Shown piece after piece: positions 1 through 5,528 of a DNA stretch of 5,734 nucleotides. The DNA comes from Deltaproteobacteria bacterium (GTDB taxonomy: Bacteria; Desulfobacterota; Desulfobulbia; Desulfobulbales; BM004), in the NCBI GenBank assembly GCA_019312685.1, contig JAFDCR010000144.1, positions 1 through 5,734 on the forward strand. Direction: 5' to 3'. Numbering within the stretch: the stretch's first letter is position 1; the number at the start of each line of letters is the position of its first letter. The translations under genes and the position numbers were made by a program. The notes beneath the pieces were generated by a model, which was not told the origin of the DNA, ran no database searches, and worked only from the letters and a program-made list of their open reading frames with translations.

Positions 1-164
1 TAATATATTCCCGAAAGGATATAAAATAGACCTATTGAAAAAAACAGACCGGCAGGACTTAGGCCATTGATCATGATCATTCCTATGGCCAAGGGGAGGA
101 GTGTTCCCAGGTCACCTAATGATCCCGCAAGTTCAAAGCGATCAAATTTATAACCAGCTCCCAT
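1..164 (-). CDS. Putative sulfate/molybdate transporter (MOT1/SulP-like), N-terminal part, runs off left edge
   Basis: The minus strand is open from an ATG at 164 down to base 1, giving 54 codons with no stop, so the gene continues outside the window. The protein begins MGAGYKFDRFELAGSLGDLG (residues 1-20). The stretch FDRFELAGSLGDLGTLLPL (7-25), followed by a hydrophobic segment and INGLSPAGLF (32-41), is the recognisable first membrane segment of the MFS_MOT1 family of putative sulfate/molybdate permeases, where a GDLGT motif precedes the first helix and NGLSP lies in the following loop. Residues about 40-54 start a second hydrophobic helix. The family imports molybdate or sulfate across the inner membrane; which anion this one carries cannot be told from the fragment. 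The start is supported by an AAGGA ribosome binding site 8 bases upstream. The gene reads away from the small ORF at 418, with 253 bases between them. Family call is from memory of the motif, not a search. Confidence 0.8.
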   Translation of the reverse strand, partial: MGAGYKFDRFELAGSLGDLGTLLPLAIGMIMINGLSPAGLFFSIGLFYILSGIY

Positions 165-172
165 TTTGTTTT

Positions 173-177
173 TCCTT
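173..177 (-). promoter_or_regulatory. Ribosome binding site of the transporter gene
   Basis: AAGGA on the minus strand, 8 bases before the ATG at 164. It fixes the start of the transporter fragment at the left edge. Confidence 0.65.
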
Positions 178-214
178 GTTATTTACAGACGATATTAAAC
201 TTGGCATAATGTTT

Positions 215-249
215 ACCTTGGGCTGTCTCATGCTAAGGTGTATAGACAG
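215..249 (-). promoter_or_regulatory. Candidate pseudoknot or operator in the transporter leader
   Basis: Read on the minus strand, CTGTCT (249-244) can pair with AGACAG (228-223), and ACCTT (239-235) can pair with AAGGT (219-215). The two pairings interleave in the order of an H-type pseudoknot, with connecting stretches of 4, 6 and 3 bases. The element lies about 50 bases upstream of the transporter start, where an RNA switch or a repressor site would be expected. The stems are only 6 and 5 base pairs, so chance is a real alternative; I do not recognise a known riboswitch class. Confidence 0.25.
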
Positions 250-404
250 ATCAACAGAGATGTGGATGTGATTTGCCTTTTCTAAGGTATCAGGAATTAA
301 GGCAGCCCGCCAGACAAAAAATCTTCCCTGTATTCAGTACTGGCCAGAGCCTTAAACCAGATTATGTAATATTTTGAGATTATTTTTTTCACAAACACAT
401 CAAC

Positions 405-410
405 GGAGGA
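405..410 (+). promoter_or_regulatory. Strong Shine-Dalgarno sequence of the small ORF
   Basis: GGAGGA ending 7 bases before the ATG at 418. It is one of the two best ribosome binding sites in the window and is the main reason for taking the small ORF seriously. Confidence 0.6.
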
Positions 411-417
411 TTATATT

Positions 418-504
418 ATGACGCAAAGCCCACAGACATCTTTGTTAAAAAAGTCGGCTAAGGTCAATAATCGAAAGATCATGCAGCAGGACGTGGGGCA
501 TTAG
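418..504 (+). CDS. Small ORF of 28 codons, unknown function, possibly frameshifted
   Basis: ATG at 418 follows an ideal GGAGGA site, and the frame ends at TAG 502-504. The peptide starts MTQSPQTSLLKKSAKV, continues NNRKIMQQDVGH, and is basic (KK, K, RK) with no signal peptide. At codons 26-27 the DNA reads GTG GGG with GGGG at 495-498. A slip of one base back on this run, or one more G in the run, would read on as GALVGISLIQDRVKA and stop at 540-542, giving 41 residues. That tail looks protein-like, so this may be a small gene broken by a one-base loss, a programmed frameshift, or an assembly error. A hairpin with a T-run lies about 80 bases downstream of 504. I do not recognise a family. It is the only plus-strand gene candidate between the transporter and the minus-strand run. 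Confidence 0.4.
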   Translation: MTQSPQTSLLKKSAKVNNRKIMQQDVGH

Positions 505-549
505 TTGGAATTTCTCTTATTCAGGATAGAGTGAAGGCATGATTTTTTA

Positions 550-572
550 ATTCAGGCACCTGAAACCTGAAT
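550..572. repeat. Inverted repeat, 7 bp arms
   Basis: ATTCAGG (550-556) and CCTGAAT (566-572) are perfect reverse complements separated by 9 bases. The loop itself contains a second CCTGAA (559-564), which allows an alternative, tighter pairing with the left arm. It lies downstream of the small ORF and is not followed by a T-run on either strand, so it is not a clear terminator on its own. Confidence 0.45.
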
Positions 573-585
573 ATGTGTTTTAAAC

Positions 586-613
586 CAGGCAGCCAGGGCC
601 TGTATATTTTTTT
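586..613 (+). terminator. Probable rho-independent terminator (plus strand)
   Basis: CAGGC (586-590) and GCCTG (598-602) form a GC-rich stem with a 7-base loop, followed by TATA and seven T residues (607-613). It fits a terminator for a transcript from the small ORF. Read on the minus strand the stem is followed only by GTTTAAAA, so it would be a weak stop for the DUF3786 gene, which ends at 623. The stem is short, which limits confidence. Confidence 0.5.
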
Positions 614-622
614 GCTGGAGTA

Positions 623-1438
623 TTAAAAGAGTTTGCCGTCTCTGTTATGCCTGATAATCAGGGCCCTGAACATTTCAACAAGACCTCGGCCAAGTAGATA
701 AATCGACCCTATGGCTAAATTGTCCGGAGATACCCGGTCAAGCAGGATGTTTAATTTTGACTCAAATCCCTGCTCCGGCTCCCAGTAATTAATCATAAAA
801 GGTACTTTCGGCAGAGGATAGACGGTCAGGGAATGGTCGGCATCCATTCCCCCAACCGGCTGGGCCCCGAAAAGACTTAAAATCTCAAAAAAAAGTTCGG
901 TATGGGCATCAGCAAGCTGCTTCATATCCTCTTCGCAACGGTGGGAAAAAAAGCGGCTCCAGTCTTTCGCACCCTGAAGTTCATTAAAGGGAACCCAGTG
1001 GCCGGACAATGTCTTTCCAGTGCCATGGATTATGTAGTTTAAAAGAGGGACATGCACCCAGAGGTTTTTATGGCATTCAGAGGTCAGCTCGCCGGCTGCA
1101 TCAATAACAAAGTCTTTGCCGAGACAGTTTACGGCCAATCCGCCTTTAACTGCTGCACCCCCTATTCTGTCTGAAACAGAGACAAAGTCAATCCTGGCGA
1201 CCTCCTGTTTAAGATTGTTCAGCCTTTCTCTCTGTTCATCTTCAAAACTTGCCCGGGTTGCAACCCGGCCGCTTAATGCTTCAACTGTTTGTTCATCCAG
1301 TTCGGGGCAGTCACTGATCTTTTTCCGGCCCTGGATAACCGCCACGGAAAATGCCATACATGAAGGCAGCATGCATTTTTTGCAGTTTGATTTGTTGAGC
1401 AGCTTATAAAGCTCCAGGGGGTTTTTCATTTCAGGCAT
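623..1438 (-). CDS. DUF3786 family protein with N-terminal four-cysteine Fe-S domain
   Basis: The protein has 271 residues. Near the N terminus C19, C22, C27 and C44 give the pattern CxxCx4Cx16C in the setting CKKCMLPSCMAF...GRKKISDCP. This matches the small Fe-S domain also found at the N terminus of the corrinoid iron-sulfur protein large subunit, and probably binds a [4Fe-4S] cluster. Residues about 75-268 match the DUF3786 domain as I know it, with features such as GKTLSGHWVPFNEL (141-154) and GGMDADHSLTVYPLPKVP (196-213). No signal peptide or membrane segment is seen, so it should be cytoplasmic. The function of DUF3786 is unknown; the cluster suggests redox or cofactor chemistry. It is the last gene of the four-gene minus-strand run, 43 bases after the PilZ gene. 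The start is supported by AGGAA at 1451-1447, 8 bases upstream; M4 is a weaker alternative. Confidence 0.85.
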   Translation of the reverse strand: MPEMKNPLELYKLLNKSNCKKCMLPSCMAFSVAVIQGRKKISDCPELDEQTVEALSGRVATRASFEDEQRERLNNLKQEVARIDFVSVSDRIGGAAVKGGLAVNCLGKDFVIDAAGELTSECHKNLWVHVPLLNYIIHGTGKTLSGHWVPFNELQGAKDWSRFFSHRCEEDMKQLADAHTELFFEILSLFGAQPVGGMDADHSLTVYPLPKVPFMINYWEPEQGFESKLNILLDRVSPDNLAIGSIYLLGRGLVEMFRALIIRHNRDGKLF

Positions 1439-1446
1439 CTCATCAA

Positions 1447-1451
1447 TTCCT
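1447..1451 (-). promoter_or_regulatory. Ribosome binding site of the DUF3786 gene
   Basis: AGGAA on the minus strand, 8 bases upstream of the ATG at 1438. It favours this start over the second Met three codons later. Confidence 0.5.
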
Positions 1452-1481
1452 GAATTAAATTAAGGTTCTATCTGGATTAGT

Positions 1482-1913
1482 TCAGAAGATTTTCTCCCAC
1501 CAGCTGGAGGGAGATCTGTCTCCTGGGAAGAGCTCCTGCGACAGTTTTTTAATATTATTGTTTTTTGGAGAAAGCAGAAATTCAAGGCCGAGCAATACTC
1601 TGTTTTCCGACGCATCCCTATCCAGGTCGTACCACACCGGCTGTGAAGGGATATTAACGACTGTTCCGGATTCACCCGGCAGGGTAAAGCCGATCTGCAT
1701 GATGTGGGACGGATGGTCCTGGCAGGTAAAAAACAGGTGATACCTGTCAAGCCTTATATCGGCAAGGGCGAGGGCAATCCCCATGGGTGAGAAGTTTGTT
1801 GCAACTCCTTCCACCGGACCCGCCAGAACCGTGCCGGTTTTGTCGTCCAGCAGAAGGACAGAGACAGGGAATCTGATATCAACTCTTTGGGCGCGCCGTT
1901 TTTCCCTGAACAT
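1482..1913 (-). CDS. PilZ domain protein, probable c-di-GMP receptor
   Basis: This 143-residue protein consists of a single PilZ-like domain. The c-di-GMP binding motif RxxxR appears as RRAQR (6-10) at the very N terminus, and the second motif (D/N)xSxxG as NFSPMG (40-45). The later strands of the barrel are visible as QPVWYD (91-96) and VLLGLEFL (106-113), the usual PilZ ending. All key binding residues are present, so binding of c-di-GMP is expected. There is no output domain, membrane segment or signal peptide, so it would act by contacting a partner protein. It lies 31 bases after manC and 43 bases before the DUF3786 gene, suggesting control of polysaccharide production or of an adjacent process. 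An in-frame TAG lies three codons before the ATG, so no longer start exists; no clear Shine-Dalgarno is visible, which suggests translational coupling to manC. Confidence 0.85.
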   Translation of the reverse strand: MFREKRRAQRVDIRFPVSVLLLDDKTGTVLAGPVEGVATNFSPMGIALALADIRLDRYHLFFTCQDHPSHIMQIGFTLPGESGTVVNIPSQPVWYDLDRDASENRVLLGLEFLLSPKNNNIKKLSQELFPGDRSPSSWWEKIF

Positions 1914-1944
1914 GACTGACTATAAAGTTAAAAGACCAGATGGG

Positions 1945-3357
1945 TTATTTGTCCCGACCGTAAACATCATCAAAACGGACGATATCATCTTCGCCGAGAT
2001 AGCTGCCGTTCTGTACCTCGATAAGCTCCAGGGGGATGACGCCGTCATTTTCCAGTCTGTGCTTTTTCCCGGCGGAAATATAGGTTGATTCGTTTTCATG
2101 CACCAGAAAGGTTTTTTCTCCGCAGGTGACCTTTGCCGTCCCCTTTACCACAACCCAGTGTTCCGCACGGTGATGATGCATCTGCAGGGAAAGCTTGGCG
2201 CCGGGATTGACCGTTATGCGCTTGATTTTATAACGCGGCTGCTCCTCCAGAACCGTATAGCTTCCCCAGGGACGGTAGACGGTCCGGTGCAGCCGGTACG
2301 CCTCCTTTTCATCCGCCTTGATCCGGGCCACTATTTTCTTGACATCCTGGGCCTTGGCAAGCGGAGCCACCAGGACTGCATCGGCGGTTTCAACCACCAG
2401 GGTGCCATCGAGACCGACACCGGCAACCAGCCGGTGTTCCGCGCGAACCAGACTGTTTTGAACATCCTCAAGAACAACATCTCCGTGCACGACATTACCG
2501 TCTTTATCTTTCTCCGAAACATCCCAGAGGGCCTGCCAGGAACCTATATCACTCCATTCCATATCAACCGGGACTATAGCAATCCGGTCGGATTTCTCCA
2601 TCAGGGCATAATCAATCGACTCACTGACGCAGCCCTCCATGCTCAACAGGTCAAGCCTGAAAAAGGGTTCATCAATACGGCCCTTGTCAACCGAGCCTTC
2701 CATGGCTGAAGAGATTTGCGGTGAATGTTTCCTGAGCTCGGATAAAAAAGTCTTCAGGGTAAAGGCGAAAATGCCGCTGTTCCAGTAGTAGTTACCCTCA
2801 GCAAGATATTTTTCCGCTGTTTCCTTGTCCGGCTTTTCCACAAAGGAAAGGACTTCATTCCCTTCGCCCTTCTGGATGTAGCCGTAACCGGTCTCCGGAC
2901 TGTGCGGCGTTATGCCGAATGTTACCAGTTTGCCTTCTGCAGCCAGCTTCTGGGCCTGCTCCACACCCTGGAGAAAGACCTCGGGTCTGCTGATCAGATG
3001 ATCGGCCGGCATCGCCAGCATGAGGGTATCCTCGTCATATTTTGAAAGGGCGTAGACCGCTGCCCCACAAATGGCAGGGGCCGTATCGCGTCCCACCGGT
3101 TCGAGAATAATGGTAATCTGATCATCCAGGTCGAGTTCGACAATCTGGTTCTGGATAAGAAAACGATACTCCTCACCGACAACCACCACCAACGGAAGGT
3201 GCATACCCGGCAGTTCGGCAATTCTTTTGATCGTTGCCTGCAGCAGTGAGACATCCTCGGTCAGGTTGAGAAGCTGCTTGGGGTATAGTTCCCTTGATAA
3301 AGGCCAAAGCCTTGTCCCGGTACCTCCGGCAAGTATTACTGGTAATATCTGCGGCAT
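1945..3357 (-). CDS. manC: Mannose-1-phosphate guanylyltransferase / mannose-6-phosphate isomerase (bifunctional ManC)
   Basis: The protein has 470 residues, the normal length for bifunctional ManC/AlgA/CpsB enzymes, which convert fructose-6-phosphate to mannose-6-phosphate and mannose-1-phosphate plus GTP to GDP-mannose. The N-terminal nucleotidyltransferase domain shows LAGGTGTRLWPLSR (9-22) followed by PKQ (26-28), MPADH (116-120), FVEKP (172-176), WNSGIF (192-197) and WSDIGSW (268-274). The C-terminal type II isomerase cupin begins at RPWGSY (362-367), has the metal-binding QMHHHRAEHW (392-401) and ends with GEDDIVRFDDVYGR (455-468). Both halves look intact. A TTG directly before the ATG gives a one-codon longer frame, but GAGGA (3367-3363) sits 5 bases before the ATG at 3357, so the ATG is preferred. 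The product is cytosolic and supplies GDP-mannose for surface glycans; it lies between UPF0280 and PilZ genes. Confidence 0.96.
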   Translation of the reverse strand: MPQILPVILAGGTGTRLWPLSRELYPKQLLNLTEDVSLLQATIKRIAELPGMHLPLVVVVGEEYRFLIQNQIVELDLDDQITIILEPVGRDTAPAICGAAVYALSKYDEDTLMLAMPADHLISRPEVFLQGVEQAQKLAAEGKLVTFGITPHSPETGYGYIQKGEGNEVLSFVEKPDKETAEKYLAEGNYYWNSGIFAFTLKTFLSELRKHSPQISSAMEGSVDKGRIDEPFFRLDLLSMEGCVSESIDYALMEKSDRIAIVPVDMEWSDIGSWQALWDVSEKDKDGNVVHGDVVLEDVQNSLVRAEHRLVAGVGLDGTLVVETADAVLVAPLAKAQDVKKIVARIKADEKEAYRLHRTVYRPWGSYTVLEEQPRYKIKRITVNPGAKLSLQMHHHRAEHWVVVKGTAKVTCGEKTFLVHENESTYISAGKKHRLENDGVIPLELIEVQNGSYLGEDDIVRFDDVYGRDK

Positions 3358-3362
3358 CAAAG

Positions 3363-3369
3363 TCCTCTT
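3363..3369 (-). promoter_or_regulatory. Ribosome binding site that decides the manC start
   Basis: AAGAGGA on the minus strand, 5 bases before ATG 3357 but only 2 bases before the in-frame TTG at 3360. The spacing excludes the TTG as the likely start. Confidence 0.6.
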
Positions 3370-3419
3370 AATTGTTTGTTAAAATTTTCACTGGATATAG
3401 CATGTTTCAATAAATTTTC

Positions 3420-4193
3420 CTAGTCAAGTCCTACAAGGTCTATTTCCCCCCAGGCGCCCATCTGCGCACCGCAGATGATAACCACACCGAGAAGCCCATG
3501 GATAGAGCGGGCTGCTTCCAAAGCATGGCTTATACTTTCCTGATCACCCCCGGAAACCTCATTGCCGATTCGTGTCGCTGCTGCATCGGCCAACGGGGTT
3601 GAAGTGGCCAGGACCGTGACGGAATCGGCCCGGCCCAGGCTGAGAGAATGGCCGACTGTCCCTGATGAGGTGCAGATACCGACAGGCATGGTTTCCGCCG
3701 GAATCCTGAGGCCTACCTTCTCGTTAAGCGGGGACTGGCCTGCAAAGATAGCCGTGACGCAATCTTTTTTTCGCATCAGGAAAATATCACCGCCGTTTTC
3801 AACGATTACTTCGTTCAGGCCGGTTTTAAGAAGATCCCGGCCGACAAATTCGGCAATAGCTCCGGCAACAGCGGCCATGGGACCCACATCTGCGGCAGCG
3901 CCCGCCTTTAACATATCTCTGACTATCGGCGGTGCCAGGGTGTCGATTTCAAGCGGAACCAGGGCGGTGAGAAAGTCCGGATGGGTTCCAATATAGTTTT
4001 CCAGCTGATTTCTGTAGCCGAGGACAAGATTATACCCCTGTTCTTCAATATTGCCTGGTGCCAGAATATGCAGGTCTGTTTCCTTTACTCTGATAAAGCT
4101 GGAGACCAGTCCGGCCGAGTCAGTGATTGTATGACGGTAGTCCCTTTTTTTATAGGAAGAGGGTGAGATTTTTTTTCTTTTTTTGTCTTTCAT
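3420..4193 (-). CDS. UPF0280 family protein (ApbE-like fold), function unknown
   Basis: This 257-residue protein is slightly longer than I expect for UPF0280 because of a lysine-rich N-terminal extension (residues 1-17). The family part starts around YRHTI (19-23). Recognisable segments are VKETDLHI (36-43), the glycine/alanine run ADVGPMAAVAGAIAEFVG (101-118), VENGGDIFL (131-139), TSSGTVGHSLSLGRADSV (175-192) and LADAAATRIGNEV (201-213). The NGGDIF and ADAxAT segments resemble those of ApbE flavin transferases, and the family is often annotated as ApbE-like, but flavin transfer has not been shown for UPF0280 to my knowledge. No signal peptide is seen, unlike exported ApbE, so it should act in the cytoplasm. 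It is the first gene of the minus-strand run and is divergent from the glycosyltransferase pair. No Shine-Dalgarno is visible before the ATG, and no other upstream start is evident. Confidence 0.88.
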   Translation of the reverse strand: MKDKKRKKISPSSYKKRDYRHTITDSAGLVSSFIRVKETDLHILAPGNIEEQGYNLVLGYRNQLENYIGTHPDFLTALVPLEIDTLAPPIVRDMLKAGAAADVGPMAAVAGAIAEFVGRDLLKTGLNEVIVENGGDIFLMRKKDCVTAIFAGQSPLNEKVGLRIPAETMPVGICTSSGTVGHSLSLGRADSVTVLATSTPLADAAATRIGNEVSGGDQESISHALEAARSIHGLLGVVIICGAQMGAWGEIDLVGLD

Positions 4194-4255
4194 GGTACAT
4201 AGCGTATGAATTTTTCAAAAAAATAACCTGTTTAACATAAACCATTCCTCTGAGG
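4194..4255. promoter_or_regulatory. Divergent intergenic region, likely promoters for both operons
   Basis: These 62 AT-rich bases separate the UPF0280 start (minus) from the TIGR04282 start (plus) and must hold the 5' signals of both, unless promoters lie inside the genes. A run TTTTTCAAAAA (4211-4221) is near its centre. I cannot place a convincing -35/-10 pair on either strand; TAACAT (4233-4238) is a weak plus-strand -10 candidate. GAGG (4252-4255) directly abuts the plus-strand ATG, too close to be a normal ribosome binding site. Confidence 0.4.
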
Positions 4256-4885
4256 ATGAAAAGCAGCCAGACATACGAACAGTTAATTGTTTTCACCCGC
4301 TATCCTGAACCGGGCAGAACAAAAACCCGGCTGGCAACGGCATTGGGAGACCGGGGGGCTGCTGAGATCCAGCGAGTGCTGACCGAACACACAGCGGCCA
4401 GGATTAGAGATCTCCGGAAAGCCAGAAACCTGGCGCTCACGATTTATTATGCCGGCGGCGATGAACAGAAAATGAAAGAGTGGCTCGGGGCCGACTTTAC
4501 GTACAGGCCGCAGGTTTCTGGGGGGCTCGGCGAACGGTTGATTAGGGCCTGCTCGGATGCTTTCGGAAAAGGATACAAACGGGTAGTTATAATCGGCAGC
4601 GACTGTCCCGACCTGGAAGCATCCCATCTGAAGCAGGCATTTGAGGCCCTTTACCATAAAGATCTTGTCCTCGGACCGGCAGCAGACGGTGGTTATTACC
4701 TGATCGGGATGAGCAGGGAGGTTAAAGAGGTTTTTACAGAAATTCCATGGTCCACAAAAGGTGTGATGGCAGCAACTTTAAATATTGCGGAAAAACTCGG
4801 CCTGACTTTTGAAACACTGACAACACTGAACGATGTCGACAGACCTGAAGACCTCAAGCATATCAATCATTATTCCGGCATATAA
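4256..4885 (+). CDS. TIGR04282 family glycosyltransferase/nucleotidyltransferase-like protein (DUF2064)
   Basis: This 209-residue protein matches the TIGR04282 family (DUF2064), named arsenosugar biosynthesis glycosyltransferase and earlier rSAM/selenodomain-associated transferase 1. It has a GT-A-like nucleotide-sugar fold. Motifs in order: FTRYPEPGRTKTRL (13-26, nucleotide-binding loop), GGLGERL (89-95, usually with D in place of the second G), VIIGSDCPDL (111-120, acidic metal site), LGPAADGGYYLIG (139-151), IPWST (163-167) and DVDRPEDL (193-200). Length is typical and it appears intact. An in-frame stop at 4238-4240 leaves ATG 4256 as the only ATG upstream of the first motif; its GAGG abuts the start codon, so initiation may be weak or leaderless. 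The stop lies 53 bases inside the next gene, implying coupled translation. The natural product is unknown here because no arsenic gene is visible. Confidence 0.92.
   Translation: MKSSQTYEQLIVFTRYPEPGRTKTRLATALGDRGAAEIQRVLTEHTAARIRDLRKARNLALTIYYAGGDEQKMKEWLGADFTYRPQVSGGLGERLIRACSDAFGKGYKRVVIIGSDCPDLEASHLKQAFEALYHKDLVLGPAADGGYYLIGMSREVKEVFTEIPWSTKGVMAATLNIAEKLGLTFETLTTLNDVDRPEDLKHINHYSGI
4833..4885 (+). other. 53-base overlap coding for two conserved motifs in different frames
   Basis: The last 17 codons and stop of the TIGR04282 gene (from within NDVDRPEDL to the terminal SGI) share DNA with the first 17 codons of the TIGR04283 gene (start to SIIIPAY). Both stretches include conserved parts of their families, so neither frame is a free tail. 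Confidence 0.9.
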
Positions 4886-5528
4886 CGAGGCTGCCAACCT
4901 GCAAAGGCTGCTTCCGGAACTCCAGGAAGTTCCCGGAGTCGAGCTCCTTGTAGTTGACGGGAACAGCACCGACAATACGGTTGATCTGGTAAAATCACTA
5001 AGCGTTCAGGTGCTGGTTGTCTCTCCGGGCAAGGCTGAGCAGATGAATGCCGGAGCAGGGGCCGCCCATGGGAACATCCTTCTTTTTCTTCACAGCGATA
5101 CCCGGCTGCCCCCTGGTTTTGCCGAAGCGGTCCGGGATGGCTTAAATAAGCCTGGTGTTTCAGCCGGTGCCTTTCATTTGGCCATTGCTGGAAAGAGCTT
5201 CGGTTTACGGGTTATCGAGCGGCTGGCCAATTTCCGGGCAAAGGTTCTGCAGATGCCGTATGGTGACCAGGGTATATTCGTTTCCAGAGACATGTTTTAC
5301 TCCGTGGGTGCTTTTCCCGGTCAGCCCATTATGGAAGACTTTGAACTTGTGCGCCGGCTGAAGCGCAGGGGTAAGATTGAAATTCTACCTCTTTACGCCA
5401 CCACTTCGGCCCGGAGATGGAAGCGGCTGGGTGTGATCCGGACCACGGTTATGAATCAGCTGATCATCATTGCCTATCTTCTGGGACTAAGCCCGAAGAA
5501 GCTGGCGGGCTGGTATCGAAGGAAATAA
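4833..5528 (+). CDS. TIGR04283 family glycosyltransferase (GT2 fold)
   Basis: This 231-residue protein matches TIGR04283 (arsenosugar biosynthesis glycosyltransferase, earlier rSAM/selenodomain-associated transferase 2). GT2 motifs: SIIIPAYNEA (11-20), VVDGNSTDNT (40-49), FLHSDTRLPPG (85-95, containing the metal-binding acidic residue), YGDQGIFV (143-150), MEDFELVRRLKRRG (167-180, catalytic ED region) and TSARRWKRLG (191-200). A hydrophobic stretch (about 207-219) followed by the basic LSPKKLAGWYRRK end suggests attachment to the inner face of the membrane. The start is forced: TGA at 4827-4829 is in frame two codons upstream, and the SIIIPAYNE motif begins only ten codons later. No Shine-Dalgarno precedes the ATG, so translation probably depends on ribosomes from the overlapping TIGR04282 gene. 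The two families are usually neighbours and probably act in the same pathway. Confidence 0.93.
   Translation: MSTDLKTSSISIIIPAYNEAANLQRLLPELQEVPGVELLVVDGNSTDNTVDLVKSLSVQVLVVSPGKAEQMNAGAGAAHGNILLFLHSDTRLPPGFAEAVRDGLNKPGVSAGAFHLAIAGKSFGLRVIERLANFRAKVLQMPYGDQGIFVSRDMFYSVGAFPGQPIMEDFELVRRLKRRGKIEILPLYATTSARRWKRLGVIRTTVMNQLIIIAYLLGLSPKKLAGWYRRK

Larger units (their letters stand above)
165..417. other. Intergenic region between transporter (minus) and small ORF (plus), with structured leader candidate
   Basis: No convincing gene is seen on either strand; the longest frame is a minus-strand run of roughly 38 codons (about 410-296) with no ribosome binding site and no recognisable family. The part nearest the transporter contains several short perfect inverted repeats: ACCTT (215-219) with AAGGT (235-239), CTGTCT (223-228) with AGACAG (244-249), and TGCCTT (274-279) with AAGGCA (299-304). 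The first two cross each other. No strong sigma70 promoter could be placed by eye; the stretch 361-390 before the small ORF is very AT-rich and could contain one. Confidence 0.5.

Noticed and set aside
165..310. Moco (molybdenum cofactor) riboswitch before the MOT1-type transporter
   Set aside because: The stems are short and the sequence does not resemble the moaA leader as I remember it; kept only as an unnamed structure candidate.
296..410. Minus-strand frame of about 38 codons ending in EDFLSGGLP
   Set aside because: It begins just after a stop, has only GTG starts without a ribosome binding site, and matches no family I know.
2098..2709. Long plus-strand frame (203 codons) antisense to manC
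   Set aside because: It lies entirely inside the well-supported manC gene, has no recognisable motif, and is expected from the codon pattern of the opposite strand.
3358..3360. TTG as the manC start codon
   Set aside because: The GAGGA site is only 2 bases from it but 5 bases from the ATG that follows, so the ATG at 3357 is preferred.
3562..3996. Plus-strand frame of 144 codons antisense to UPF0280
   Set aside because: Low-complexity Pro/Ser/Ala/Arg-rich composition typical of a shadow frame; the opposite strand has clear family motifs.
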